Source of the DNA: Bacteroidales bacterium
GTDB lineage: Bacteria; Bacteroidota; Bacteroidia; Bacteroidales; UBA932
Reading direction: 5' to 3'
Assembly: GCA_017937885.1 (NCBI GenBank)
Contig: JAGBCS010000078.1
Location: 1-48,039 of the forward strand
Length of the DNA stretch: 48,039 nt
Shown here: positions 7,327 through 14,870 of the stretch, piece after piece
Numbering within the stretch: position 1 is the first letter of the stretch
How the letters are laid out: every line of letters starts with the position of its first letter
Program-made: the position numbers and the translations under genes
Notes under the pieces: generated by a model
Database searches by the model: none
Told to the model about the DNA's origin: nothing
What the model saw: only the letters and a program-made list of their open reading frames with translations

Positions 7327-8466
7327 ATGTTAAGCAATATGAAACATTGGGTATTCATCATACTGGGGATTGTAGTTGCCGGGTGCAGCGTCAAGGATAA
7401 TGACGGATCTTTTGTCGTGAACGGAAAGCTAGAGAATGTCGAAGACGGATACATGTTATTGTTTTTCAAAAGCAATCCTGACGGTTCGACCACATCGATT
7501 GCTTTAGACACCTTGGAGAACGGTCGCTTTGAATTCACAGCTCCCGCTGAAGCTGGAGTTCAATACCATGTCATTGCTCCACATGTCGGAGTCTTTCCTA
7601 GCATGGCTGTGGATTTTTATACAGAACCGGGTGCCAAAATAGACATCCTTGGAAAAGATTATCTGACAAGAAACTGGACTGTCAGGACAAAAGTAAAGGA
7701 CCAGAAGATCTATCAGTCATATTTTGATGATGTTGCCGACATTTTCAAGGACCTGCAGCTTCTGGAGCTGGAGTGCCGCCGCGACGGAAGGTCCCTTGAC
7801 TATCTGCAGCTCAACAAGCCGTATCATGCCACGATCGATTCGATCCGGTTAAAATGGCTTAAGAATCAGAAAAGGATCAGCGAACCATGGATGGATATCA
7901 TGCTGGAGTCTGCCAAGTCCGCCGCATTCTCAAAAGACAAAGCATCATTGAAAGAGTTGCAGCAGATATGGAAAAAGATTGCTCGGCAACATAAGGACAG
8001 TCCGAAAGGAAAACAGATTTCTACAGTGCTTTATCCCGACGGAGAGCCTTTGAAGGCAGGAGACGCATTTCCATACGGAACAAAGGTCTATGATATTGAA
8101 GGAAATGAACATCTGCTGGACGAATTCAAAGGCAGGACGCTGCTGCTATATTTCAGCAGTCATGGCTGCAAGCCGTGCGTCGGCGTCAAGAAGGAGCTGG
8201 AGGAAATCATCAGATCGGGTAAATGCCCGGTAGAGATCATCGGTTTCAATCTTGACGGAGAAGCTTCATGGAAATTAGGTTCGAAGTCACGTCCTGTCAT
8301 CTGGCCGGAATTCAATGAACTGAAAGGGTCCTTTGGATTGTTCAGACGGTTTGAAACTCCGGGAGTCCCGACATTCGTGGTGGTGTCTGAAGAGGGAATA
8401 ATCCTGGACGTATGGACAGGCGGTCGCGCCGGAATGCTTCTTGACCGGATCAATGATGCTCTCTGA
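7327..8466 (+). CDS. DUF4369-TlpA type thioredoxin lipoprotein
   Basis: This 379-residue lipoprotein has lipobox IVVAGC. The ATG at 7327 is 4 nt after the previous stop, and an in-frame ATG at 7339 is equally plausible. Residues about 28-130 resemble the DUF4369 beta domain (VNGKLENVEDGYMLLFF). The C-terminal thioredoxin domain has C281-K-P-C284 in YFSSHGCKPCVGVKKELEE and a cis-Pro loop GVPTFVVVSEEG. This arrangement is common in Bacteroidota, where such proteins are predicted periplasmic thiol-disulfide oxidoreductases. With the gene at 5751 it forms a pair of one complete and one degenerate member. Confidence 0.78.
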   Translation: MLSNMKHWVFIILGIVVAGCSVKDNDGSFVVNGKLENVEDGYMLLFFKSNPDGSTTSIALDTLENGRFEFTAPAEAGVQYHVIAPHVGVFPSMAVDFYTEPGAKIDILGKDYLTRNWTVRTKVKDQKIYQSYFDDVADIFKDLQLLELECRRDGRSLDYLQLNKPYHATIDSIRLKWLKNQKRISEPWMDIMLESAKSAAFSKDKASLKELQQIWKKIARQHKDSPKGKQISTVLYPDGEPLKAGDAFPYGTKVYDIEGNEHLLDEFKGRTLLLYFSSHGCKPCVGVKKELEEIIRSGKCPVEIIGFNLDGEASWKLGSKSRPVIWPEFNELKGSFGLFRRFETPGVPTFVVVSEEGIILDVWTGGRAGMLLDRINDAL

Positions 8467-8481
8467 AAACCTGCGCCAATA

Positions 8482-8548
8482 ATTCAGAATAATCAAAAGC
8501 ATTTATTAAATTTGCGATTGCAATCAAGAGATTATGGCAAAGAGCAAA
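8482..8548 (+). repeat. Promoter-region duplicate, downstream copy
   Basis: This is the partner of 4902-4967. The copy includes the -7 box and the first five codons of the NtrC-type gene. The two copies are direct repeats about 3,580 bp apart, flanking the three genes at 4983-8466. Confidence 0.9.
8507..8514 (+). promoter_or_regulatory. -7 box (TAAATTTG) of the response-regulator gene
   Basis: TAAATTTG ends 19 nt before the ATG at 8534, which gives a leader of about 13 nt. It gives the two-component genes a vegetative-type promoter of their own rather than a sigma-54 one. Confidence 0.6.
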
Positions 8549-9886
8549 GGAAAGATACTGGTCGTGGACGATAACAGCGGAATCAGGGCGGCGCTGAAGC
8601 TGCTCCTGCCGATTCATTTCGCACAGGTGGAGCTTATCCCCTCGCCCAACGAACTGATAAGCAGGATAGCTGAATTCCGTCCGGACGTAGTGCTTCTGGA
8701 CATGAACTTCCACACCGACATCAATACCGGAAACGAGGGTCTGTACTGGCTCTCGGAGATCAAGAAGCGTTGTCCGGATGTGGAGGTGGTACTTTTCACG
8801 GCATATGCGGACATCCAGCTGGCCGTAGAAGGCATGAAGCGCGGAGCCTTCGACTTCATCGTGAAGCCGTGGGAGAACGAAAAGCTCGTCACGACGCTCA
8901 CAGCGGCCTACGACCATCGTGCGAAGGAATTCTCGCATGAAGAAAAAAGCATTCCGGCATCAGCGGTACCGATGCTGTGGGGCGGCAGCCCTGCGATGAG
9001 TTCGATAAGAAAGACCGTCGACAAGATCGCACCGACCGACGCGACCGTCCTCATCACAGGCGAAAACGGTACCGGAAAGGACGTGCTCGCCGGAGAGATC
9101 CACAGGATGTCGGACAGAGCCATGAAGCCGATGGTATGTGTAGATGCCGGCGCCTTGACCGAAACCTTGTTCGAGAGCGAACTCTTCGGTCATGTCAAGG
9201 GCGCATTCACCGACGCCCATGCCGATCATGCCGGCAAATTCGAGCAGGCAGACGGCGGAACGCTTTTCCTCGACGAGATAGGGAACATACCTCTGCACCT
9301 GCAGGCAAAGCTGCTCAGGGCAATCCAGAACAGGACGATCACGCGCGTTGGAGACACCAAAGCCATCCCCGTCGATATCCGTCTGATCTGCGCGACGAAC
9401 AAGGATCTCGAGAAGATGGTACGCGACGGCGAATTCCGCGAAGATCTCTTCTACAGGATAAACACAATGCACATAAACCTCCCTGCCCTCAGGGAACGGA
9501 GCGACGAGATCATCCCGCTTGCGGAGATGTTCCTGAAGAAATATGCAGAGCGCTACAGAAGGAATGTTTCGGTGTTGTCGGCAGAAGCTATGGCGAAGCT
9601 CAAGGAACACAGATGGAGCGGAAACATCCGCGAGCTGCAGAACTGCATCGAAAAGGCTGTAATCCTGTCGGAAGACGGAGAACTCCAGCCGCAGGACATA
9701 CAGCTTCCGCAGTCTGCTCCGGTCCATGAAGAGGACGAAATGGTAGAGGAAACATTGGAAATGGTGGAGGAAAGGACCATAAGGGCAGCGATGAGCCGTT
9801 TCGGTGGCAATCTTTCATTGGTCGCCAAGTCCCTGGATATCAGCCGTCCGACGCTGTATTCGAAGTTGAAGAAGTATAACATATAG
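8534..9886 (+). CDS. NtrC-family sigma-54-dependent response regulator
   Basis: This 450-residue protein has the classical three domains. The receiver (about 1-125) has acidic pair D12-D13, phospho-acceptor D56 in VVLLDMNF, and K111 in IVKPW. The AAA+ domain (about 148-380) has Walker A GENGTGKD (176-183), sigma-54 contact loop GAFTDA (223-228) and Walker B GGTLFLDEIG (241-250). The Fis-type HTH occupies about 410-450 (LSLVAKSLDISRPTLYSKLK). The contact loop has Asp in place of the second Gly of GAFTGA, a variant I believe also occurs in functional homologues. It activates RNA polymerase carrying sigma-54 when phosphorylated by the kinase encoded 19 nt downstream. The target genes are unknown. 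Confidence 0.93.
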   Translation: MAKSKGKILVVDDNSGIRAALKLLLPIHFAQVELIPSPNELISRIAEFRPDVVLLDMNFHTDINTGNEGLYWLSEIKKRCPDVEVVLFTAYADIQLAVEGMKRGAFDFIVKPWENEKLVTTLTAAYDHRAKEFSHEEKSIPASAVPMLWGGSPAMSSIRKTVDKIAPTDATVLITGENGTGKDVLAGEIHRMSDRAMKPMVCVDAGALTETLFESELFGHVKGAFTDAHADHAGKFEQADGGTLFLDEIGNIPLHLQAKLLRAIQNRTITRVGDTKAIPVDIRLICATNKDLEKMVRDGEFREDLFYRINTMHINLPALRERSDEIIPLAEMFLKKYAERYRRNVSVLSAEAMAKLKEHRWSGNIRELQNCIEKAVILSEDGELQPQDIQLPQSAPVHEEDEMVEETLEMVEERTIRAAMSRFGGNLSLVAKSLDISRPTLYSKLKKYNI

Positions 9887-9905
9887 CCCTCCCGGCAGGC
9901 TCGTA

Positions 9906-11117
9906 ATGACAATCAAGGTCATATTGCTCATATTTGCGGCAGTCATCCTGACTGCCGTGGTGACGACATTGCTCACATCCGGCAAGATGAGGAAAAAGGT
10001 AGCCTACATGCTTGACGCCCTCGAAGACAAGGAACTGAATTTCAGGTTTGACGAAAACAGGGTCATCGGCAGGAGATTCAACAGAACCCTAAACCGTCTG
10101 CGCAGCATCTTCGACAAGGAACGGCACGATATCATGGAGCAGGAGCTGTACTACGGCCGTATGCTCGACCACGTCCAGACCGGAGTCGTCGTAATAGAGA
10201 GCGACGGCCGCATCAACTATTGCAATGCAACGGCTCTCAGTCTCCTCGGCCTGGCGACCTTCGGACACGTGCGGCAGCTGCGCACGGCCAGCGAGACCTT
10301 ATACGATGCATTCGTACAGGTAACTGACAGAAAGGAAGAGCGCGCGAGCTACTACAACGAAAGCGGAAAGAAGACGATCGCGCTGACCTCATCAGAGGCG
10401 ACAATCGGCGGGAAGCAGGTAAAGGTCGTGGCATTCAATGACATAAGCAGCGAGATAGCCCAGAACGAGCAGGAATCATGGACCCGGTTGATACGTGTGC
10501 TCACGCATGAAATCATGAATACGGTGACGCCGATCGCATCGCTGAGCGACACGCTTTCGAGCTACCTGCCGGACGACAGCGACGAAACCGTTCGGAGCGG
10601 ACTCGAGACAATCTCTCAGTCATCCCGCGGACTTATCAAGTTCGTCGAGTCGTACCGCAACCTTACCCGCGTCGCAGCTCCGGTAAAGAGGGCCTTCCTC
10701 GTCAGAGATCTGATCGAGCGCGTGCTCCAGCTGACCCGCGAGCAGAGTTCGGCGGCAGATGTGACCTTCGATTATCTCGAAAAGTCCGAGGACATCCTGC
10801 TCTATGCAGATGAGAATCAGATATCCCAGATACTGATCAATCTTGTGAAGAATGCCGTTCAGGCTGATGCGAAGCACATAAGGATCACAGCAGAAATCGA
10901 CATCAACGAAAGTGTCATCATCGAAGTCATCAACGACGGACGACCTATCAGCAAGGAAAGCCGCGAAGAGATCTTCGTCCCATTCTACACAACCAAGCAG
11001 GAGGGTACCGGCATCGGCCTGAGCCTCTCAAGACAGATAATGAGACTGCACAACGGCTCCATCAGCCTGACCCGAAGCGACGAAAAATCAACCGTCTTCA
11101 CCCTCCATTTCAGATAA
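9906..11117 (+). CDS. Membrane histidine kinase, partner of the NtrC-type regulator
   Basis: This 403-residue kinase has one N-terminal membrane segment (about 3-24) and no sizeable periplasmic domain, so it likely senses a cytoplasmic or membrane cue. A PAS-like domain spans about 80-180 (MLDHVQTGVVVIESDGRINY). The HisKA motif LTHEIMNTVTP has H201. The ATPase domain has the N box LINLVKNAVQA, VINDGRP and GTGIGLSLSRQIM. It resembles the NtrB/NtrY-type kinases paired with sigma-54 activators. It is co-transcribed with 8534 (19-nt gap), and a further TlpA-like gene follows after 23 nt. Confidence 0.92.
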   Translation: MTIKVILLIFAAVILTAVVTTLLTSGKMRKKVAYMLDALEDKELNFRFDENRVIGRRFNRTLNRLRSIFDKERHDIMEQELYYGRMLDHVQTGVVVIESDGRINYCNATALSLLGLATFGHVRQLRTASETLYDAFVQVTDRKEERASYYNESGKKTIALTSSEATIGGKQVKVVAFNDISSEIAQNEQESWTRLIRVLTHEIMNTVTPIASLSDTLSSYLPDDSDETVRSGLETISQSSRGLIKFVESYRNLTRVAAPVKRAFLVRDLIERVLQLTREQSSAADVTFDYLEKSEDILLYADENQISQILINLVKNAVQADAKHIRITAEIDINESVIIEVINDGRPISKESREEIFVPFYTTKQEGTGIGLSLSRQIMRLHNGSISLTRSDEKSTVFTLHFR

Positions 11118-11140
11118 TCCTCATCAAATTACCAATTCCT

Positions 11141-12424
11141 ATGAACTTAAATAAAGAATCATCTTGTGTGAGTATCTGGAAGGCGCTCTTCATTCTCCCA
11201 TTCGTGGGGATCTCTCTTGTTGCCACCGCCAAGCCCCAGATCGATTATCCTCAGGAAGGCCAGCAGCCATTCATAAGCACCCTGAAAGAGAAGGACAATT
11301 ATATAATATACGGAGAGGCCGGAGGCATAGATAACGGGGTTATATTGGACATCTTTCTCAACATAAACGGCTACTCTGAACACATCGCCACAGACACTGT
11401 CAAAAACGGACAATTCTATTTTGAAATTCCTAGCATATCGGAAGAAATAATCGAATTGATCATTCTACCTTCTACAAGAGAGTCTACGGATATATTCCCG
11501 CCATGTTTCAGGACTTTATATGTCAAACCTGGCTGTACAATTAATATAAATGCAGACAGTCCATACGCAAACACATGGAGAGTATCTAGCGACATTCCGG
11601 AAAACATAAGTCTCCAAGGATTCACAGAGCATACAAAAGACATCGAAATTGAATTTGCAAAGAATCACATGGAGAGGCAAAAATACTCCGCTCTTATAAA
11701 AGAAAGTAGCGGTGAAATACGCGAAGCATATAGAAAGAGACATAATGAGCTGGTTACCCAATTCTACATAATCAACGATATGCTGGAAATCACCGAACTG
11801 AATTACATGAAGAGTGCACCACAAGACAAGTTGTGGTGGGAAAGATTATACTCACATTGCAAGAATTACAGAAATAGAACCGACGATTTTCCATATAAAT
11901 ACGGAAAAGAACTTTTAGAGCTATATGATTCGTTGGAAGACAAGAAATTGGACACAGATTGCGGCAAAGCTGTCAAGACACTGCTGTATCCTGAACAAAA
12001 AAACGCAATCGGAGATCCTATGCCAGAGGCAATCTTATATGATCTTTATGGAAAGACGCATTCTTTAAGTGAATTCAGTGGCAAATATCTACTGCTCGAT
12101 TTTTGGAGAGCAGGATGCAAACCATGCATCAAGGCATTCAAAGAGATGAAGCAGATTGCAGATCAGTTCAAAGACGAAATTTCTATTGTAAGCATCAGCA
12201 CTGATCCTGAGAAAGCATGGAGAATAGCTTCTGCCAAGCATGATATATCATGGAATAATTGGAATGAACTATGTGGTGAATCAGGCCTCTATTCGAAATA
12301 CCATACGATCGGTGTCCCACACTATGTATTGATTTCACCCAATGGCATAATCCTCGATGAATGGCCCGGATATAGTCCTGGCTCATTGATCAAGAAAATG
12401 AATGAATTGATTGTTCGTCCATAG
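11141..12424 (+). CDS. Thioredoxin-domain (TlpA-like) envelope protein
   Basis: This 427-residue protein has an N-terminal hydrophobic segment (about 12-30, FILPFVGISLVATAKP). It looks like a cleavable signal peptide without a lipobox, unlike the other three members. A DUF4369-like beta region follows (IIYGEAGGIDNGVILDIFL), and a C-terminal thioredoxin domain has C326-K-P-C329 (DFWRAGCKPCIKAFKEM) and GVPHYVLISPNG. It starts 23 nt after the kinase gene, so it is probably in the same transcript. That places a thiol-disulfide protein directly with the two-component system. Its coding sequence looks more A+T-rich than the kinase gene. Confidence 0.75.
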   Translation: MNLNKESSCVSIWKALFILPFVGISLVATAKPQIDYPQEGQQPFISTLKEKDNYIIYGEAGGIDNGVILDIFLNINGYSEHIATDTVKNGQFYFEIPSISEEIIELIILPSTRESTDIFPPCFRTLYVKPGCTININADSPYANTWRVSSDIPENISLQGFTEHTKDIEIEFAKNHMERQKYSALIKESSGEIREAYRKRHNELVTQFYIINDMLEITELNYMKSAPQDKLWWERLYSHCKNYRNRTDDFPYKYGKELLELYDSLEDKKLDTDCGKAVKTLLYPEQKNAIGDPMPEAILYDLYGKTHSLSEFSGKYLLLDFWRAGCKPCIKAFKEMKQIADQFKDEISIVSISTDPEKAWRIASAKHDISWNNWNELCGESGLYSKYHTIGVPHYVLISPNGIILDEWPGYSPGSLIKKMNELIVRP

Positions 12425-12497
12425 CAACTGCCCACAATCCTGGAACCGACAGGTCAAATGAGTAGATTATCTAGGATAGTCGTTTTTTACGAGAGAC

Positions 12498-12516
12498 AGG
12501 ACTAAGGAAGAGTCCT
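12498..12516 (+). other. Small hairpin AGGACT / AGTCCT
   Basis: A perfect 6-bp stem (12498-12503 and 12511-12516) has a 7-nt loop and lies 74 nt after the last TlpA-like gene. No T-run follows. Otherwise 12425-12805 holds only the two terminator-like hairpins and no convincing gene. Confidence 0.25.
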
Positions 12517-12618
12517 GAAGTATCGGAAGATTGCCATTTTGTCGGATTTGTCTTTTCTAGCAAGGGTATTGCAGAGTCAGAACAGTACTCATTATTTTCA
12601 TAGTTAGTTTTTGTAGTG

Positions 12619-12653
12619 TCCTGCCTCGATGCGAATCGGCGCAGGATTTTTTT
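12619..12653 (+). terminator. Rho-independent terminator of the two-component/TlpA operon
   Basis: TCCTGC (12619-12624) pairs with GCAGGA (12641-12646), followed directly by seven T residues. It lies about 195 nt downstream of the stop at 12424. Confidence 0.7.
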
Positions 12654-12749
12654 AACAAAAATAGAGGAATCATGTAGCATTTGGCACACTATATGCGTCT
12701 AACTGATACATCTTTTAGATGTTAGACATATATATTGAACTTACAAAGC

Positions 12750-12781
12750 AACCGCCCGTCGAAGAGATTCGCCGGGCGGTT
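12750..12781 (-). terminator. Terminator-like hairpin after the GH43 gene
   Basis: AACCGCCCG (12750-12758) pairs with CGGGCGGTT (12773-12781). An inner CGAA/TTCG stem also forms. It lies 24 nt beyond the stop of the minus-strand GH43 gene and faces the terminator at 12619, closing two convergent transcription units. Confidence 0.6.
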
Positions 12782-12805
12782 TACATATACGCTACCTGCT
12801 GATCA

Positions 12806-14164
12806 CTATCTTGCCTGCCACCAGTCAAAGTCGAAGAGTTCCTCGTCACCTCCGCGGAAAAGGATGTACACATCATGTTTTCCAGAGACAGGCAACTGCA
12901 CTTTCGCTGTATAGACCTGATTCCCGACCACATCAAACGAAGCGAAAGGTTTTCCTCCGAGAGAATCGACATAGAGCTCTACAGTTCCTGGCGATTTATA
13001 ATTCAGGACCTCCATCATCAACTCCTCAGGCGTCTTTGAGCCGAAATCCACTTCCCTTACCTTGATCCAGTCCCCGTTATGGATCCTGGTCACATGATGC
13101 TCCCTTCCCGGAAGCCTGTCGGTCTTCACTCCCCACGACCATGCCATGGTCTCGGCCTCCACCCTTTCATACGGATCGACCGTACCGACAGGACGGGGTC
13201 CTTGCTTTGTGAACGGAATGAACGGAATCGATCCGTCTTCATTATAAGTGAATTCCTCCACGCACGCAGAACGGTGGAAACCGCCTCCGTTCGGAAGGGC
13301 GCCGTTATGGTAGAACATGTAGTTACGCCCTTTGAAAGCGACTTCGCCTCCATGAATTGTGAAGGCGTTGCGCGCCTCATCCATTATGCGTCCGCGGTAC
13401 GTCCATGGGCCGTCGATGGAAGGAGCTGTCGAGTACGCCATATGCTCCGGCACTCCGCCAGACGGATAGGTCATGTAGTAGATGTCTCCCCTTCTGGTCA
13501 CCCATGGACCTTCCTCATATCCGACCATCAGCTCTTCCTTACCTTTTGCCCAGTTCATCTTCATCGACTGAGGGCCGAACGACGCAGGATCGTGGAAACC
13601 GGGGACTTCACGGTATCCGTCCACGAACGAGATCATATCTTCGGCAAGCTTTCCATACCAGCAGCCCTTGTTGCCCCAGAAGAGGTATGCGCTGCCGTCG
13701 TTGTCCACGAATACCGTCGGGTCGATGAAGGACCATCCGGTCGCAAGCGGACCGCCTATTGCATCGACGTACGGGCCCTGCGGATCATCAGCGACCGCCA
13801 CTGCGAGTGCGTCGGCATTTGTCGCTGCTTCCGTCAGACAGACGTACCAATACCATTTTCCGTTCCGCTCGACTGCCTGCGACGCCCAGGCACGGTCGCC
13901 CTGAAATGCCCAGCTGAAGGTCTCGGTAGACACAGGTGTACCGAGATATGTCCAGTTCACCATATCTTCTGTAGAGTAGAGCTGCCAGTCCTTCATCTTG
14001 AAGTAGGTAGCATCGTCTTCGTCGTGGCCGGTGAACATATACAGCTTGTCTCCAAAGACGAATGGAGCCGGATCTGGAGTGAATGATGTCGTGACGATCG
14101 GATTCTGCGCATGGCACAGACTGAGCGCTAGAAAAAGCGCTAATGTCATGAAATATGATTTCAT
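12806..14164 (-). CDS. Glycoside hydrolase family 43 enzyme with C-terminal CBM6
   Basis: The start is placed at 14164 (MKSYFMTLALFLALSLCHAQ). It gives a clean signal peptide and lies 25 nt from a -7 box, whereas the longer frame runs through the promoter. The 452-residue secreted enzyme has a five-bladed propeller with the three GH43 acidic residues: D31 (TPDPAPF), D148 (SFIDPTVF) and E218 (GYEEGPWV). About 335-452 is a CBM6-type beta-sandwich (YERVEAETMAWSWG and HNGDWIKVREVDFG). GH43 members remove arabinose or xylose from plant polysaccharides, and the exact linkage cannot be read from sequence. It lies near a GH53 galactanase, consistent with pectin or arabinogalactan side-chain use. Confidence 0.88.
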   Translation of the reverse strand: MKSYFMTLALFLALSLCHAQNPIVTTSFTPDPAPFVFGDKLYMFTGHDEDDATYFKMKDWQLYSTEDMVNWTYLGTPVSTETFSWAFQGDRAWASQAVERNGKWYWYVCLTEAATNADALAVAVADDPQGPYVDAIGGPLATGWSFIDPTVFVDNDGSAYLFWGNKGCWYGKLAEDMISFVDGYREVPGFHDPASFGPQSMKMNWAKGKEELMVGYEEGPWVTRRGDIYYMTYPSGGVPEHMAYSTAPSIDGPWTYRGRIMDEARNAFTIHGGEVAFKGRNYMFYHNGALPNGGGFHRSACVEEFTYNEDGSIPFIPFTKQGPRPVGTVDPYERVEAETMAWSWGVKTDRLPGREHHVTRIHNGDWIKVREVDFGSKTPEELMMEVLNYKSPGTVELYVDSLGGKPFASFDVVGNQVYTAKVQLPVSGKHDVYILFRGGDEELFDFDWWQAR

Positions 14165-14188
14165 TATATCTGATGTTTTCTGTTTTCG

Positions 14189-14196
14189 CAAAAATA
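14189..14196 (-). promoter_or_regulatory. -7 box of the GH43 gene
   Basis: TATTTTTG read on the minus strand (14196 to 14189) lies 24 nt before the start codon. It is back to back with the promoter at 14242 in the 91-bp divergent gap. Confidence 0.6.
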
Positions 14197-14216
14197 GGTC
14201 ATTTCCTAAACAGATG

Positions 14217-14249
14217 ATTGAAAAAACAGACCATTTTTTATTATTTTTG
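14217..14249 (+). promoter_or_regulatory. Promoter of the uracil-DNA-glycosylase-fold gene
   Basis: ATTG at 14217-14220 and TATTTTTG at 14242-14249 are spaced 21 nt apart. The ATG at 14256 is only 6 nt beyond the -7 box, so the mRNA may be nearly leaderless. Confidence 0.55.
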
Positions 14250-14255
14250 TAGAAT

Positions 14256-14870
14256 ATGAACAAGAGCAACATACCATGTGAGAAGCATCCGCTCGAGCCC
14301 TTCCTGCCGGAGGGGGCAAGGATCCTGATGCTCGGAAGTTTCCCGCCGAAACGGGAAAGGTGGTCGATGGAGTTCTTCTACCCGAACTGGGGAAACGACA
14401 TGTGGCGGATCTGGGGCCTGATCTTCTTCGACGACAAGGAGCATTTTGCGGCTTCTGGTACTGATGGCGGGCAGGTCAAGAGATTTGACAGGGAGAAATG
14501 CGCAGGATTTGCACGGGAGAAAGGTATCGCCATGTTCGACACAGCCAGCGAGGTAAGGCGTCTGAAAGACAACGCTTCCGACAAATTCCTTGAAGTCGTC
14601 ACGCCGACCGATCTGCAGGGACTTCTGGAATGTATTCCCGACTGCACGGCCATCGTGACGACAGGACAGAAAGCGACAGACGTCATTGTGGAAACCTTCG
14701 GCTGCGAAGAGCCTGCCATGGGAGACTGTAGCGGATGCATGATACCGGGAGAAAGGGGAAGGACACTCAGATTCTGGCGGATGCCGTCATCATCACGAGC
14801 CTACCCGCTCGCTCTGGAGAAGAAAGCTGAGTATTACAGAAGAATGTTTGAAAAAGAAGGAATATTATGA
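14256..14870 (+). CDS. Uracil-DNA glycosylase superfamily protein
   Basis: This 204-residue cytoplasmic protein begins with the superfamily's first motif in the form MLGSFPPKRERWSMEFFYPN, followed by WGNDMWRIWG. That is the variant seen in a Bacteroidota-rich UDG-like family. The later motif resembles FWRMPSSSRAYP in place of the classical HPSP/HPSS. It likely excises damaged or mismatched bases, but substrate preference is not predictable. Its stop overlaps the next start by four bases (ATGA), so it is translationally coupled to the peptidase gene. Confidence 0.75.
   Translation: MNKSNIPCEKHPLEPFLPEGARILMLGSFPPKRERWSMEFFYPNWGNDMWRIWGLIFFDDKEHFAASGTDGGQVKRFDREKCAGFAREKGIAMFDTASEVRRLKDNASDKFLEVVTPTDLQGLLECIPDCTAIVTTGQKATDVIVETFGCEEPAMGDCSGCMIPGERGRTLRFWRMPSSSRAYPLALEKKAEYYRRMFEKEGIL

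Noticed and set aside
8960..9729. Long open frames on both strands overlapping the NtrC-type gene
   Set aside because: They are rich in Arg, Pro and His without recognisable domains and coincide with a clear three-domain regulator in another frame.
12471..12689. 72-codon minus-strand frame in the gap after the two-component operon
   Set aside because: It runs through the terminator hairpin at 12619-12653 and has no start signal or recognisable sequence.
13079..14086. 335-codon plus-strand frame over the GH43 gene
   Set aside because: It is antisense to a gene with intact catalytic residues and signal peptide. Its composition is Arg/His-rich and it matches nothing recognisable.
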